The notes below the pieces were generated by a model that saw only the letters and a list, made by a program, of their open reading frames with translations, was not told where the DNA came from and made no database searches. Positions 8,589 to 19,062 of a stretch of DNA of 64,000 nt are shown in pieces. The position numbers and the translations under genes are program-made. The stretch is taken from positions 1 to 64,000 of the forward strand of contig CAIYPA010000329.1 of the NCBI GenBank assembly GCA_903927965.1, written 5' to 3'. Within the stretch, counting starts at the first letter, position 1. Each line of letters opens with the position of its first letter. The stretch is from an uncultured Bacteroidia bacterium. Lineage in GTDB: Bacteria; Bacteroidota; Bacteroidia; Bacteroidales; Prolixibacteraceae.

Positions 8589-11500
8589 ATGAATATCAGA
8601 AGTAAATTGTTCCTTCTATTTTTCGCGTCTGTCTCGATCTTGTTTGCCGTTTTGTTCATTGTCAGAAATGCACAAGAACATCAAAACAGTATAATTTTAC
8701 AATCGGCAACTGACCAACAAGTTATACTTATTAATTCGGCCATCAATGTTCATTCGGTCCAACTTGATCAGATCGTTAAAGACTATTCAAACTGGGACGA
8801 TATCCTTCCCAATCTAAAGGTCATTAACAATAAATGGGCAAAAGACAATATTGAAAGCATCGTGAATTCGTTCGATTTGTATTCTGTTAATGTCTATAAT
8901 GCTGATTACAAGTTAATTTATAATTTCGGTAATAAGTTTACCAATTATTTTTCTGATCCGGAAATAGGTAAAAAAATATCAAGAACCATTGCTGAAGGAA
9001 AAAAAATCCACTTCTTTGAGGTTTTGCCCAAAGGGCTTTTTGAGATCTCTGGATCCTCAATTCATCCAACACTTGACACTGCACATGTGACAACTCCTTC
9101 CGGATATTTTTTCATTTGCAGGTTATGGGACAAGGATTTTCTTAATGAACTTTCACAAAATACCGCAAGCCGTGTATATTTTGAAGCTATTGCCCATCGG
9201 TACGATCAATTCATCACAAGTGATTCGATCGTTGTCTCCAAAAAACTCTCTAACTATGCCGGTCTGAAAATCGGAGATATCGTTGTTAAAAAACAAAATT
9301 CTGTACTTCTAAACTATCACAAGAACACTGATTATGTATTTTATCTTATCAGCACTTTGCTGTTAATCTTTATTTCGTTCTTTTTTATTATACTCTACTA
9401 TTGGATTAGGCGGCCACTAAAGATCATCTCCTATAGTTTGCAGCAAGGGGATACATCCCAACTTGAAGTCCTAAAAAAAAATAACAATGAATTCAGTCAG
9501 ATTGCCGGATTGATCTCCATATTCTATCGTCAGAAGCAGGAACTGGAACGTGAAAATACTGAAATAAACAAGATTCAGCGTGAATTGATCCGGCAGAGGA
9601 GCATACTTCATGGGATGGCATTGGCTTCAAATCACCTCCTGACCAACGAGGATTTTGATTCTGCCGTATCCTATGCACTTGAATCAATCGGACTAGCTTC
9701 TGGTATAGACCAAATTTTCATCTATAAAAATATTTCCGAGAACTCTTCAAGGGAGAAAAAAGTCAAACGTATCTATGAATATATCAATCCTTCAATAAAA
9801 AAGCAGGTTGACCCTAAAGAGGCCGAGGTGATATCGTTTACCTATAAAGCCAATAGTTGGTATAAACCACTTTTACAAGGAAAAACAATTAAAGGATTCA
9901 CTAAAGAATTTCAGCCAAATGTTAGGCAACTATTTGAAAAACAATTAATTAATTCGATAATGATCCTACCGGTCATTGATCCGAAAAACCATATGTTCTG
10001 GGGTTTTGTAGGTTTTGCTGACTCCACAGACGACCACTTGTGGACCATTGCAGAAGAAACTGTCCTAAGTATGCTGGCAAACAATATAGCAGGGGCTTTA
10101 AGGCGACAAAAATCTCAGGAAGAATTAAGGGAAGCAATGGTGATGGCCAAATCGGCTGATCGTGCAAAATCTGAGTTTCTTGCGTCAATGTCGCATGAAA
10201 TCAGGACACCAATGAATGGAGTGATCGGGATGACAAGTTTGTTATTGCTTTCTGAACTTACGCCCACTCAGCGCGAATATGTGAACATCATCGAGAATTC
10301 GGGTGAAGGACTGATGAATATCATCAATGAGATTTTGGACTTCTCAAAAATCGAATCCGGAAGGATGGAATTGGAAGAGACTTCCTTTGATTTGCGGCTT
10401 TGTGTCGAGGATGTTCTTGACCTAATGGCACCCAAATCATTGGAAAAGCACCTTGATATTATTTACTTTATTGATCCCCAAATACATCAGCATATTTTTG
10501 GTGATGGCTTCAGGTTGCGTCAAATCATTGTAAACCTTGTGAGCAACGCGATTAAATTCACGAATAAAGGGGATATTTTAATTACCATTACGCTGGCTTC
10601 ACAGGACGGATTAGATGTTGCCCTTGAATTCTCGGTTCAAGATACGGGTATTGGAATCCCATCTGAAAAAATTGATTCGCTATTTTCGCCATTTACCCAG
10701 GTGGACGCCTCTACAACCAGGAAATATGGGGGAACTGGCCTTGGGCTTGCAATTACTGCTAGTTTGGTAAAATTGATGCATGGCAGAATTTGGGTCATCA
10801 GCGAATACGGCAAAGGATCTGATTTTCGTTTCACAATCAAAACGAGGTATTCCACTCCTCAGGAAGATATTAATCCATTGTATAAAACACTTCAGAGTTT
10901 ATCCGGAAAATCGGTTTTAATTGTTGATGACAATGCAACCAACCGTAAGGTTTTAACTTCACAGTGTGAATATTGGGGCTTAAAAACATTGGCACTGGAA
11001 ACCGGAGTTGAAGCTTTGAAATTGCTTGACCAACAACATTTCGATATAGCTATTCTTGATATGCAAATGCCTGATATGGATGGTATTATGTTAGCAGGAA
11101 GGATCAGGGTCAAATTTACAAAAGAACAGTTACCGCTTATTATGCTCACTTCGGTTGGTTTTAGCAGAGAAACGGATGAATTGGGTAAACTATTTTCATT
11201 TTTTGTGAATAAGCCAATCAAACATTCACAACTGGCAGAGATTTTATTAAAAGTGATCGCCCCATTTAAGAAAACCGAAATGGTGGATACAACACCGAAC
11301 GAAGATTTTGCCCAGATTGCAGTAAAATTTCCCTTTCGGATTTTAGTTGCAGAAGACAATCTGATCAATCAGAAATTAATACGTAATATTTTTGAATTAT
11401 TGGGATATAAAATCGATATCGCAGCCAATGGTATCGAAGTATTGGAAGCCCTCAAACGGAAGATATACGATGTCATTTTTATGGATATTCAAATGCCTGA

Positions 11501-11720
11501 AATGAATGGTTATGAAACTACAAGGATTATCATTTCCCATAGGAACATGACCAGGCCAATCATTATTGCAATGACAGCCAATGCAATGCAGGGCGACCGT
11601 GAAAAATGCTTTGAAGTTGGAATGGACGATTATGTCACAAAACCGATGAGGGTTGATAACCTGATTAAAGTTTTGCACAATTGGGGTGAAAAAAAATTCC
11701 CAAACAGCCTTTATATTTGA
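8589..11720 (+). CDS. CHASE4 hybrid histidine kinase with two receivers
   Basis: A 1043-residue membrane sensor kinase. A TM segment at 5-25 is followed by an extracytoplasmic CHASE4 domain (DYSNWDD, WAKDNI), a second TM near 251-275, then a short linker and coiled coil. A GAF domain follows at about 345-500. The HisKA domain has phospho-acceptor His536 in MSHEIRTPMNG and is followed by an HATPase with the N box (LVSNAIKFT) and G boxes (DTGIGIP, GGTGLGLAI). Two receivers close the protein, with Asp824 (AILDMQMPD) and Asp966 (IFMDIQMPE). There is no HPt domain in the chain, so phosphate would have to pass to a separate HPt protein; one is encoded at 31274. It lies inside the exopolysaccharide operon. 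The ligand of the CHASE4 domain is unknown. Confidence 0.92.
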   Translation: MNIRSKLFLLFFASVSILFAVLFIVRNAQEHQNSIILQSATDQQVILINSAINVHSVQLDQIVKDYSNWDDILPNLKVINNKWAKDNIESIVNSFDLYSVNVYNADYKLIYNFGNKFTNYFSDPEIGKKISRTIAEGKKIHFFEVLPKGLFEISGSSIHPTLDTAHVTTPSGYFFICRLWDKDFLNELSQNTASRVYFEAIAHRYDQFITSDSIVVSKKLSNYAGLKIGDIVVKKQNSVLLNYHKNTDYVFYLISTLLLIFISFFFIILYYWIRRPLKIISYSLQQGDTSQLEVLKKNNNEFSQIAGLISIFYRQKQELERENTEINKIQRELIRQRSILHGMALASNHLLTNEDFDSAVSYALESIGLASGIDQIFIYKNISENSSREKKVKRIYEYINPSIKKQVDPKEAEVISFTYKANSWYKPLLQGKTIKGFTKEFQPNVRQLFEKQLINSIMILPVIDPKNHMFWGFVGFADSTDDHLWTIAEETVLSMLANNIAGALRRQKSQEELREAMVMAKSADRAKSEFLASMSHEIRTPMNGVIGMTSLLLLSELTPTQREYVNIIENSGEGLMNIINEILDFSKIESGRMELEETSFDLRLCVEDVLDLMAPKSLEKHLDIIYFIDPQIHQHIFGDGFRLRQIIVNLVSNAIKFTNKGDILITITLASQDGLDVALEFSVQDTGIGIPSEKIDSLFSPFTQVDASTTRKYGGTGLGLAITASLVKLMHGRIWVISEYGKGSDFRFTIKTRYSTPQEDINPLYKTLQSLSGKSVLIVDDNATNRKVLTSQCEYWGLKTLALETGVEALKLLDQQHFDIAILDMQMPDMDGIMLAGRIRVKFTKEQLPLIMLTSVGFSRETDELGKLFSFFVNKPIKHSQLAEILLKVIAPFKKTEMVDTTPNEDFAQIAVKFPFRILVAEDNLINQKLIRNIFELLGYKIDIAANGIEVLEALKRKIYDVIFMDIQMPEMNGYETTRIIISHRNMTRPIIIAMTANAMQGDREKCFEVGMDDYVTKPMRVDNLIKVLHNWGEKKFPNSLYI

Positions 11721-11777
11721 TAGGTATGAAAAAGCCAATAACATTCATTAATTGAAACGATAAAAAAGGATGTAATT

Positions 11778-14700
11778 ATGGAAATACTTAGTATTCAATC
11801 AATTAAGCTATTGAATAGGTTTATCTTATCCTTTTCAAATATTTCTTCATTTGATGGGTTGACCCAATCTATTGAAAATATCCTCGAAGAATTATTTAAT
11901 ATAAAATATACAGAATTATATCTTATTGATACAGAAGGGGTTTGTTTAAACCTAGTTTACTCAAAAGGATTCACAAAAGAAGAAAACCGGTTTGCTTCCT
12001 TAAATGCAATGGAAGGTTATCCTGGTGAAGTTTATCGATCAAAAGAATTAATCCATATTATTAATTTACAGATCGTTGAAGACAATAAGAAAGAAAAAGG
12101 GGATATTTCAAACCAATTTAGGACACAGGTATATTTACCAATCAAGGATCAGGATCGTGTAAGTGGAGTTTTAGTGATTAAGGACACAGAACCAGATAGG
12201 TTTAACGAAGGTGATGTTGAAATTCTTTCCACTATTTGCAACCTAATCGGTACTTTCCTCAGCAAACTAGAGAATATCAATCTCTTAAACCAAGCTATAA
12301 ACTCAAAAAAAACAATTCTGAACGCCAGTTATTTAGGAATGTCTGACGATATTTTGCAGCAAAAAAATCAGTATGATGAATTACAGCTTGCTAATTTACG
12401 GTTCAGGTCGCTTATTTCCAGTATTCAGGCCGGTATAATGGTTGAGGATGAACAAAGAAAAGTCGTGCTCGTCAATCAGCATTTTTGCAATTTGTTTTCA
12501 ATTCCTGTGCAACCAGACCTTTTGATTGGAATGAATTGTGAGGAAGCTGCAGAGGCATCGAAAACCATGTTCAAGGATCCGGTTTCCTTTATTAACGACA
12601 TAAACCATACATTGGCCAATAGGCAAATCGTGACCGGCTTAGAATTGCAAATGAGCAATGGGACTTCCCTTGAACGAGATTTTATACCTATTGAGGATTT
12701 AGGGAAAAAGAATTTTGGGATTCTTTGGATTTACAGGGATATCACAAAAAGGAAAAGAAATGAAAAAGATCTCTTGCTCCAAAGCAGGCTACTAAGTGGA
12801 ACGGCACAAGCCATGAATTATTTATTGACAGTGCAGGATTATGACGAAGCCATCCGGAAAGCACTGGAGGCTATAGGTGTTGCTGCAGGAGTTGACAGAG
12901 TTTATATTTTCGAGAATATAGAGGATAAAATCAATGACCAAACTTTCTTTAGTCAGAAATATGAATGGTCAGCACCCGGTATCATTCCTCAGATCGACAG
13001 TCCAGAATTGCAGAAAATTTCATTTGAAGAAAATTTTCCAAAGTGGTACAATAACCTTTTATCAGGGCAAACGGTTTTTGGGTTAAGCGAGGCTTTCCCG
13101 GAAACTGAACGTAAACTTATTGGAAAAGATGTCAAATCTGCAGTAGCCGCACCCATCTTTGTCAATGACAAGCTTTGGGGAATTGTAGGTTTTGACGATT
13201 GTTCTATTGGTACCGAATGGTCAACCAACGAAATTTCAACACTTAAAGCCCTTGCAGGAAGCATAGGTGGCAGTATTTCACGCAGGATTATTGAAGATGA
13301 GTTGATCAGTTCCAGGCAAATTGCGGAATATGCCTTCAAAACGAAATCAGAATTTCTGGCTACCATGTCCCATGAGATCAGGACACCTATGCACGGTGTA
13401 ATAGGGATGACCAGCCTCTTGATGCAAACACAATTGACTTATGACCAGCGTGACTATGCTGAAACAATCAGGGTCAGTGGTGAATTATTGCTTAACCTGA
13501 TCAACGATATTCTTGATTTCTCCAAAATAGAATCGGGTAAAATGGTCCTTGAGGAACAAAATTTTGATTTGAGATTGGCTATCGAAGAAGTCATTGACCT
13601 GCTTTCAACAACCGCAAATGAAAAAAGACTTGGTCTTTATTACGATGTCGATCCGGCTATTCCATTAACAATCAGGGGAGACTTATCCCGGTTAAGACAA
13701 ATCCTTGTGAACCTCACAGGAAATGCCCTCAAATTTACAACAGTTGGAGAAGTCATCATAGATGTTAAGGAAATAACGAAACATAACGATGTATCGGTCC
13801 TTGAATTTTCGGTGAAGGACACGGGAATGGGCATCCCACCTGAAAAAGTGAACCTTCTTTTTAAACCTTTTAGCCAGATTGATGCATCAGCAACACGAAA
13901 ACATGGTGGAACCGGCCTGGGACTTGCCATTTGTTACAATTTGGTAAAAATGATGGATGGCAATATCAGGGTTAAGAGCGAAGTCAACCGGGGTTCAGAG
14001 TTTATTTTCACCTTAAAAACAATCATTCAGTCTGTTAATGAACCCAACAAATCCTTGTTGACAGAACTTTCAATCCTGAAAGGCAAAAATATCCTTTTGG
14101 CAGATGAAAACCCTACGAGTATAGAAATCAAAGGTAAACTACTCAGGGGATTAAATATCAACCTATTGTCTGCCAATTCTGCAAGAATGTGCCTGAATAT
14201 TCTCAATAACAATAAAAGCATAGATCTGATAATAATTGATAATGACATCTCCGATATGGAGACCAACATTTTAATATCTTCAATAAAAAGAATAAAAGAG
14301 TATGTGGATTGTCCAATACTTATGATCAATTATGGCAATGTAAAAGAAAATCGGTCAGATAAGCTGATTGATTCCATTATCAGGATAAGCAAACCTTTAA
14401 AGCATTCGCAATTCATCTCTTATATTGTTAAAATCTTTTCGGAGAATAGCACAAGTAAAACACATCCTATCATACAACCACCTCAGATTCAAAAGCTCAA
14501 TGGTCTTTATCCGTTAAACATACTTGTAGCAGAAGACAATGCGATAAATCAAAAGCTGATTACGCGTTTGTTTGAAATGTTGGGATACGATATTCAACTT
14601 GCAGCAAATGGTTTCGAAGCGATCAAAACAGTGAACAACATGAATATCGATATTATTTTTATGGATATTCAAATGCCTGAAATGGATGGAATAGAAGCGA

Positions 14701-14891
14701 CAAAGAGAATCATTGAGAAATGGGGAGCAAAAAAGCCCCTGATTGTAGCAATGACAGCCAACGCGCTTCAAAATGATAAAGAAAAGTGTCTTGAAGCAGG
14801 AATGGATGATTACATGAGCAAACCACTAACCATCGATCAGGTGAGCTCGAGAATAGGGAAATGGGCTTCATTAAGCAATCGTAACAAATAG
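11778..14891 (+). CDS. Cytoplasmic GAF/PAS hybrid histidine kinase
   Basis: A 1037-residue soluble hybrid kinase with no evident TM helix. Order: GAF (about 20-165), PAS (about 205-330), a second GAF (about 355-495), HisKA with His532 (MSHEIRTPMHG), HATPase (DTGMGIP, GGTGLGLAI), receiver 1 (about 768-885) and receiver 2 with Asp963 (IFMDIQMPEMDG). Receiver 1 diverges from the usual pattern (LLADENPTS, IIIDNDISDME, ISKPLKHSQ). It keeps acidic residues, a candidate acceptor Asp821 and the Lys, so phosphorylation remains possible. From its second GAF onward it is plainly paralogous to the kinase encoded just upstream (both have a MNYLL/SNHLLT-type helix and an AAGVD/ASGID core). No HPt domain is present. 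It probably senses an intracellular signal. Confidence 0.9.
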   Translation: MEILSIQSIKLLNRFILSFSNISSFDGLTQSIENILEELFNIKYTELYLIDTEGVCLNLVYSKGFTKEENRFASLNAMEGYPGEVYRSKELIHIINLQIVEDNKKEKGDISNQFRTQVYLPIKDQDRVSGVLVIKDTEPDRFNEGDVEILSTICNLIGTFLSKLENINLLNQAINSKKTILNASYLGMSDDILQQKNQYDELQLANLRFRSLISSIQAGIMVEDEQRKVVLVNQHFCNLFSIPVQPDLLIGMNCEEAAEASKTMFKDPVSFINDINHTLANRQIVTGLELQMSNGTSLERDFIPIEDLGKKNFGILWIYRDITKRKRNEKDLLLQSRLLSGTAQAMNYLLTVQDYDEAIRKALEAIGVAAGVDRVYIFENIEDKINDQTFFSQKYEWSAPGIIPQIDSPELQKISFEENFPKWYNNLLSGQTVFGLSEAFPETERKLIGKDVKSAVAAPIFVNDKLWGIVGFDDCSIGTEWSTNEISTLKALAGSIGGSISRRIIEDELISSRQIAEYAFKTKSEFLATMSHEIRTPMHGVIGMTSLLMQTQLTYDQRDYAETIRVSGELLLNLINDILDFSKIESGKMVLEEQNFDLRLAIEEVIDLLSTTANEKRLGLYYDVDPAIPLTIRGDLSRLRQILVNLTGNALKFTTVGEVIIDVKEITKHNDVSVLEFSVKDTGMGIPPEKVNLLFKPFSQIDASATRKHGGTGLGLAICYNLVKMMDGNIRVKSEVNRGSEFIFTLKTIIQSVNEPNKSLLTELSILKGKNILLADENPTSIEIKGKLLRGLNINLLSANSARMCLNILNNNKSIDLIIIDNDISDMETNILISSIKRIKEYVDCPILMINYGNVKENRSDKLIDSIIRISKPLKHSQFISYIVKIFSENSTSKTHPIIQPPQIQKLNGLYPLNILVAEDNAINQKLITRLFEMLGYDIQLAANGFEAIKTVNNMNIDIIFMDIQMPEMDGIEATKRIIEKWGAKKPLIVAMTANALQNDKEKCLEAGMDDYMSKPLTIDQVSSRIGKWASLSNRNK

Positions 14892-14925
14892 ATTATAAAG
14901 TGTTTATAAAATTAAACCAATTTAG

Positions 14926-16296
14926 TTGAAAAAAACATTTATAAAGATTGTAAAGGAGGATAATTTCCTTTCATTAATTGGCAATCTTACCATCGCTTTT
15001 TTTGGATTTGCCGGCTTTGCCCTTTTAACCCGAAGTTTTTCTCTTGATATTTTTGGTCAATGGGTTTTATTTATATCATCCGGTGCGTTTATCGAGATGT
15101 TCAGATTTGGAATAACGAATACTGCCATTATCCGCTATTTGGCCGGAGTGGAACTGAATGACCGCCTAAAATACATTGGATCAAACGGATTAATAGGATT
15201 AGTAGCTACAGTTTTTGTTTCATTGGCACTCATTGCATGTCATTTTGCCTTTACTGAATCTATTAAACATGCCGGATACGAATTATTCTTCAGCTGGTAT
15301 CCGCTGCTTGCACTGATCAACCTACCCTACAATACTGCATTGGTGATTATGCAGGCAGATCAAAAATTCGGGAAGATATTATTTGTCAAAACGCTCAACA
15401 GCGGAGGATTCTTTTTGGTGCTTATCGTCAATTATTTCTTCCTGCAAATGACCCTCCTTCAGTTGGTGTTTGCAATGTTAGTTATAAATGCCATTACATC
15501 GGCAGTTTGCATCATTGCTGGATGGGATGGCTTAAGGCACATCCGAAAAGCGACCAGACAAACAAATAAAGTGTTGCTCGATTTTGGAAAATACACCACA
15601 TTCACCCTTATTGGAACCAATTTACTCCGAAGTGCCGATACTTTGATCATAAGCTTAAGCCCTTTGGGAACTGCAGCGGTTGCATTGTACAGCATTCCGA
15701 TGAAACTTACAGAATTGCAACAAATTCCATTGCGAAGCTTCGTTGCAACAGCTTTTCCGAAGATGTCGAAGGCAAGTATCCAAGGAAAATTAAATGAAGT
15801 TAAGGAGATTTTTTACACCTATTCAGGGGCAATGAGTTATCTTTTTGTATTTATTAGCCTTTTCACTTTCCTTTTTGCCGATTTTTTCGTTTTGGTACTG
15901 GGCGGCAGGCAATATCTTGGAGTCGATCCTATCACAGGTTTCAATACGGCAAACATTGTCCGTATCTTCTCATTGTACGGCCTGTTGCTACCAATTGACC
16001 GGATGACAGGGATTGGTCTCGACAGCATTAACAGACCGAATGTCAATGCATTAAAAGTCCTGTATATGGTTATTTTTAATGTTGTGGGCGATTTGGTTGC
16101 GATCTTTATATTCAAGTCGCTTGCGCTTGTTGCAGTCGGGTCCATAATTTTTACAATTATTGGTATTTGGGTTGGATTCATTTATTTGGACAGGGAATTG
16201 TCGATAAATTACCTGTCGATTTTTACAAAAGGAATTGATTTTTACAAATCGATGTATCAAAAATTAATGAATCAAATGGTTCGGAAAGCAGGATAA
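14926..16296 (+). CDS. Wzx-type polysaccharide flippase
   Basis: A 456-residue integral membrane protein with roughly 12-14 hydrophobic segments, of the MOP/oligosaccharide flippase superfamily. It would move undecaprenyl-linked repeat units from the cytoplasmic to the periplasmic face. The TTG at 14926 is taken as the start because it gives a usual basic N-terminus (MKKTFIKIVKEDN) and there is no ATG before the first membrane segment. The PMKLTELQQIPLRSF stretch between helices is typical of this family. It is followed 27 bp later by the polymerase gene, the normal partner. Confidence 0.87.
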   Translation: MKKTFIKIVKEDNFLSLIGNLTIAFFGFAGFALLTRSFSLDIFGQWVLFISSGAFIEMFRFGITNTAIIRYLAGVELNDRLKYIGSNGLIGLVATVFVSLALIACHFAFTESIKHAGYELFFSWYPLLALINLPYNTALVIMQADQKFGKILFVKTLNSGGFFLVLIVNYFFLQMTLLQLVFAMLVINAITSAVCIIAGWDGLRHIRKATRQTNKVLLDFGKYTTFTLIGTNLLRSADTLIISLSPLGTAAVALYSIPMKLTELQQIPLRSFVATAFPKMSKASIQGKLNEVKEIFYTYSGAMSYLFVFISLFTFLFADFFVLVLGGRQYLGVDPITGFNTANIVRIFSLYGLLLPIDRMTGIGLDSINRPNVNALKVLYMVIFNVVGDLVAIFIFKSLALVAVGSIIFTIIGIWVGFIYLDRELSINYLSIFTKGIDFYKSMYQKLMNQMVRKAG

Positions 16297-16322
16297 AACG
16301 TTTTTTGAATTGTATTTTTCCA

Positions 16323-17813
16323 ATGCAGTATATTACAAATCCATTTGATCAATTTACCGGTTCCGACCGGTTGAGATCACCCTATTTTATGCTCATACTT
16401 GTTTTTCTGGTTGTCTTATCAGCCTGGATCACCAGTAAATTGGGTATGGCTATTGGTATGGGATTAATTGTTCTGCCATTCATTTTTACCTATTTGTACC
16501 TGTTGTTCATGTACCCTATACTAGGACTTTACACAGCAATAATACTGGGTTTTATCCTTCTTGGCCTGGGACGTTATGTTAAAGGAGTGCAGGTAGGGCT
16601 TGCGATGGACGGGATTCTTTATATGACCTTTATTGCATTAATTTTCAACAAGTTCAGAGAACGGGTCGATTGGACTCCTGCAAAGAAGGATATCACTTTA
16701 TTGTCGGCAATTTGGTTTGCCTATTCCTTATTGGAAGTTGTAAATCCCGAGGCAAGAAGTTTTGAAGCGTGGTTTTCGGGACGTGGTATTGGTTTGTATA
16801 TGATGCTGATAGTACCGCTAACTTTGATCTTTGTGGATTCCAATCGGAAATTGGATGCGATACTCATTTTATGGGGGATCTTTACTTTATTGGTGACCTT
16901 TAAAGGCATTGGCCAACTTACATTTGGAGTCGATCAATGGGAGAAAGCATGGTTGGATGAAGGCAATTATAAAACGCACATTTTATTCGGGAAACTAAGG
17001 ATATTCTCTTTTTTGAGCGATGCGGGACAATATGGTGCCAATCAGGCCTACTCAGGGGTCGTAGCAACCATTGTTTCAATGGTCCAGAAAGATTGGCGCA
17101 AAAAAATGTTTTTTATTTTTGTCGCATTGATGGGGTTCTATGGGATGATTATTTCCGGTACGCGTGGAGCAATCAGCATCCCATTAGCAGGCTTTAGTTG
17201 CTACTTTGTTCTGAGGAAAAATATTGGGGTAATGGTCACGGGCTTTTTCCTGCTGATTGTGGTTTTTGTTTTCTTTAAATATACCTTGATTGGTCAGGGA
17301 AATCAACAAATCAGAAGAATGAGGACTGCCTTCGATCCAAACGATGCTTCGTTACAGGTTCGCCTTGACAATCAAAAGAAACTGAAAGTTTATCTGGCGA
17401 CACGTCCTTTTGGGGGAGGGATCGGTCATGGTGGGGTAAAAGCCCAGCGTTATCTCCCGAACGCCTATTTATCACAAATAGCCACCGATAGCTGGTATGT
17501 CCTGATTTGGGTGGAGCAAGGCATTATCGGATTGCTACTTCATCTATTTATTCTTTTTTACACGGTTGGAAAAACATCCTTCCAGATCATGTTCCGGATC
17601 CGGGACCCAATACTTAAAATGAAAATGGCTGCCCTTACTGCCGGCATGTTTGGTGTTATGGTAGCCTCATATGGGAATGCAGTATTGGGTCAATTACCCA
17701 CCAGCATTCTGATTTATGTATCCATGGCGATAATGTTAAATTCCGAAAGACTGGATACGCCGATAGATCTAATTGCCTCCGAACAAAAAGAGCTGTCGAG
17801 TTTAGCCGAATAG
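16323..17813 (+). CDS. O-antigen ligase/Wzy-like polymerase
   Basis: A 496-residue membrane protein with about ten or more hydrophobic segments, of the O-antigen ligase/Wzy_C superfamily. It would polymerise the flipped repeat units in the periplasm. Visible signatures are the IISGTRGAI segment before a membrane helix and the late periplasmic loop DSWYVLIWVEQGIIGLLL, in which an acidic/aromatic stretch precedes a Glu-Gly-Gly pattern typical of these enzymes. I prefer the ATG at 16323; an in-frame TTG lies at 16305. It is adjacent to wzx-like and glycosyltransferase genes, so Wzy is more likely than WaaL. Confidence 0.83.
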   Translation: MQYITNPFDQFTGSDRLRSPYFMLILVFLVVLSAWITSKLGMAIGMGLIVLPFIFTYLYLLFMYPILGLYTAIILGFILLGLGRYVKGVQVGLAMDGILYMTFIALIFNKFRERVDWTPAKKDITLLSAIWFAYSLLEVVNPEARSFEAWFSGRGIGLYMMLIVPLTLIFVDSNRKLDAILILWGIFTLLVTFKGIGQLTFGVDQWEKAWLDEGNYKTHILFGKLRIFSFLSDAGQYGANQAYSGVVATIVSMVQKDWRKKMFFIFVALMGFYGMIISGTRGAISIPLAGFSCYFVLRKNIGVMVTGFFLLIVVFVFFKYTLIGQGNQQIRRMRTAFDPNDASLQVRLDNQKKLKVYLATRPFGGGIGHGGVKAQRYLPNAYLSQIATDSWYVLIWVEQGIIGLLLHLFILFYTVGKTSFQIMFRIRDPILKMKMAALTAGMFGVMVASYGNAVLGQLPTSILIYVSMAIMLNSERLDTPIDLIASEQKELSSLAE

Positions 17814-17860
17814 ACTACCAATTAGCTGATAATTAATAAATCACAATTAAATAGAATAAA

Positions 17861-19051
17861 ATGACAGGCAGAGATTTCATTATTACTGGATTACAACCAT
17901 GGGATATCCCAATTGGTTCGAATGCTATCGACATTGCAAAAGAAATTGCTATCGGGAATAGGGTACTTTATGTGAACAGTCCTTTGGATCAAATGACTAT
18001 TTTGCGGAACAAACCTACCCCCGAAATTAAACAACGGTTGGAGGTACTAAGAAAACAAAAAGTGCCCTTAAGAAAGATAACTGATTCCTTATGGGTCCTT
18101 GATTTTCCTTTCTCGGTATGGTCGATCAACCAATTGCCAGATGGTTTCCTGTTTGATTTTTTTAACCGCCTTAATAACAAAAAGACTTTTAAATATATTT
18201 CAAAAATTGCAGATGAGCTGAATTTTAAAGATGTTATTCATTTCATTGATAATGATATCTATCGGAGTTTCTATGCAAAGGAGTATCTTCGTCCGGCACT
18301 TTCTGTTTATTACAGACGGGACAATCTTCAACCTTTTGATTATTGGAAAAAGCATGTTGGCCGTTTGGAACCATTGCTTATAAAAAAAAGTGATTTGGTT
18401 GTGTGCAATTCGCCTCAATTGGCCGATTTTGCACGGAAGTTCAATAACAAAAGTTTTGACATCGGTCAAGGAGTTGACCTTGCTGCATATGATGCAGATT
18501 TAAATTTTACTGTTCCCAAAGAAGTGGAAGTAATACCTTTGCCAAGAATCGGATACATTGGCGACATAACCAGTTTTCGTCTAGACCCCGATTTGATTTA
18601 TGAGTTGGCTAAGAGCAAACCTGATTATTCATTTGTTATGATTGGCCGTGAGGACAAAGTATTTGCATCTCACGCACTGCATACCTTAAAAAATGTATTT
18701 TTTCTGGGAAGTGTCGCAAAAAATATGGTTCCCACGTATATGTCAACCTTACAAGTCTGCCTGAACCCTCAATTGCTGAATGAGATCACCAACGGTAATT
18801 ACCCGCGGAAAGTCGATGAATACCTAGCTTTAGGGAAACCAGTTATCGCGACAAAAACAGCGACAATGGAACTATTTAAAGATCATGCTTATCTGTGCAA
18901 AAACGTGAGCGACTATCAGGAAGCTGTCGAAAAAGCACTTAAAGATAACAGTGAAGACAAGATGCGGGAACGGATCCTATTTGCACAGTCGCACAGTTGG
19001 AAAAACAACGCCGAGAGTATTTTCAATCATATCGAGCAAACACAAAGCTAA
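17861..19051 (+). CDS. GT-B glycosyltransferase (TuaH-like)
   Basis: A 396-residue cytoplasmic glycosyltransferase with a GT-B fold, similar to the TuaH/GT1-GT4 group seen in exopolysaccharide clusters. The N-terminal half carries IITGLQPWDIPIGSNA and VVCNSPQLADFARK. The C-terminal half carries the nucleotide-sugar-binding part (GYIGDIT, MIGREDKVF, VDEYLALGKPVI). The classic E-x7-E pair is replaced by a weaker N-x-x-R-K-x-D-E arrangement. No membrane segments are seen. It probably adds one of the sugars of the repeat unit; donor and acceptor cannot be read from the sequence. Confidence 0.82.
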   Translation: MTGRDFIITGLQPWDIPIGSNAIDIAKEIAIGNRVLYVNSPLDQMTILRNKPTPEIKQRLEVLRKQKVPLRKITDSLWVLDFPFSVWSINQLPDGFLFDFFNRLNNKKTFKYISKIADELNFKDVIHFIDNDIYRSFYAKEYLRPALSVYYRRDNLQPFDYWKKHVGRLEPLLIKKSDLVVCNSPQLADFARKFNNKSFDIGQGVDLAAYDADLNFTVPKEVEVIPLPRIGYIGDITSFRLDPDLIYELAKSKPDYSFVMIGREDKVFASHALHTLKNVFFLGSVAKNMVPTYMSTLQVCLNPQLLNEITNGNYPRKVDEYLALGKPVIATKTATMELFKDHAYLCKNVSDYQEAVEKALKDNSEDKMRERILFAQSHSWKNNAESIFNHIEQTQS

Positions 19052-19062
19052 AATAAGATACT

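Noticed and set aside
11712-11719. TATATTTG as a promoter for the second hybrid kinase
   Set aside because: It overlaps the stop codon of the first kinase gene and has no -33 element at the right spacing; probably coincidental coding sequence.
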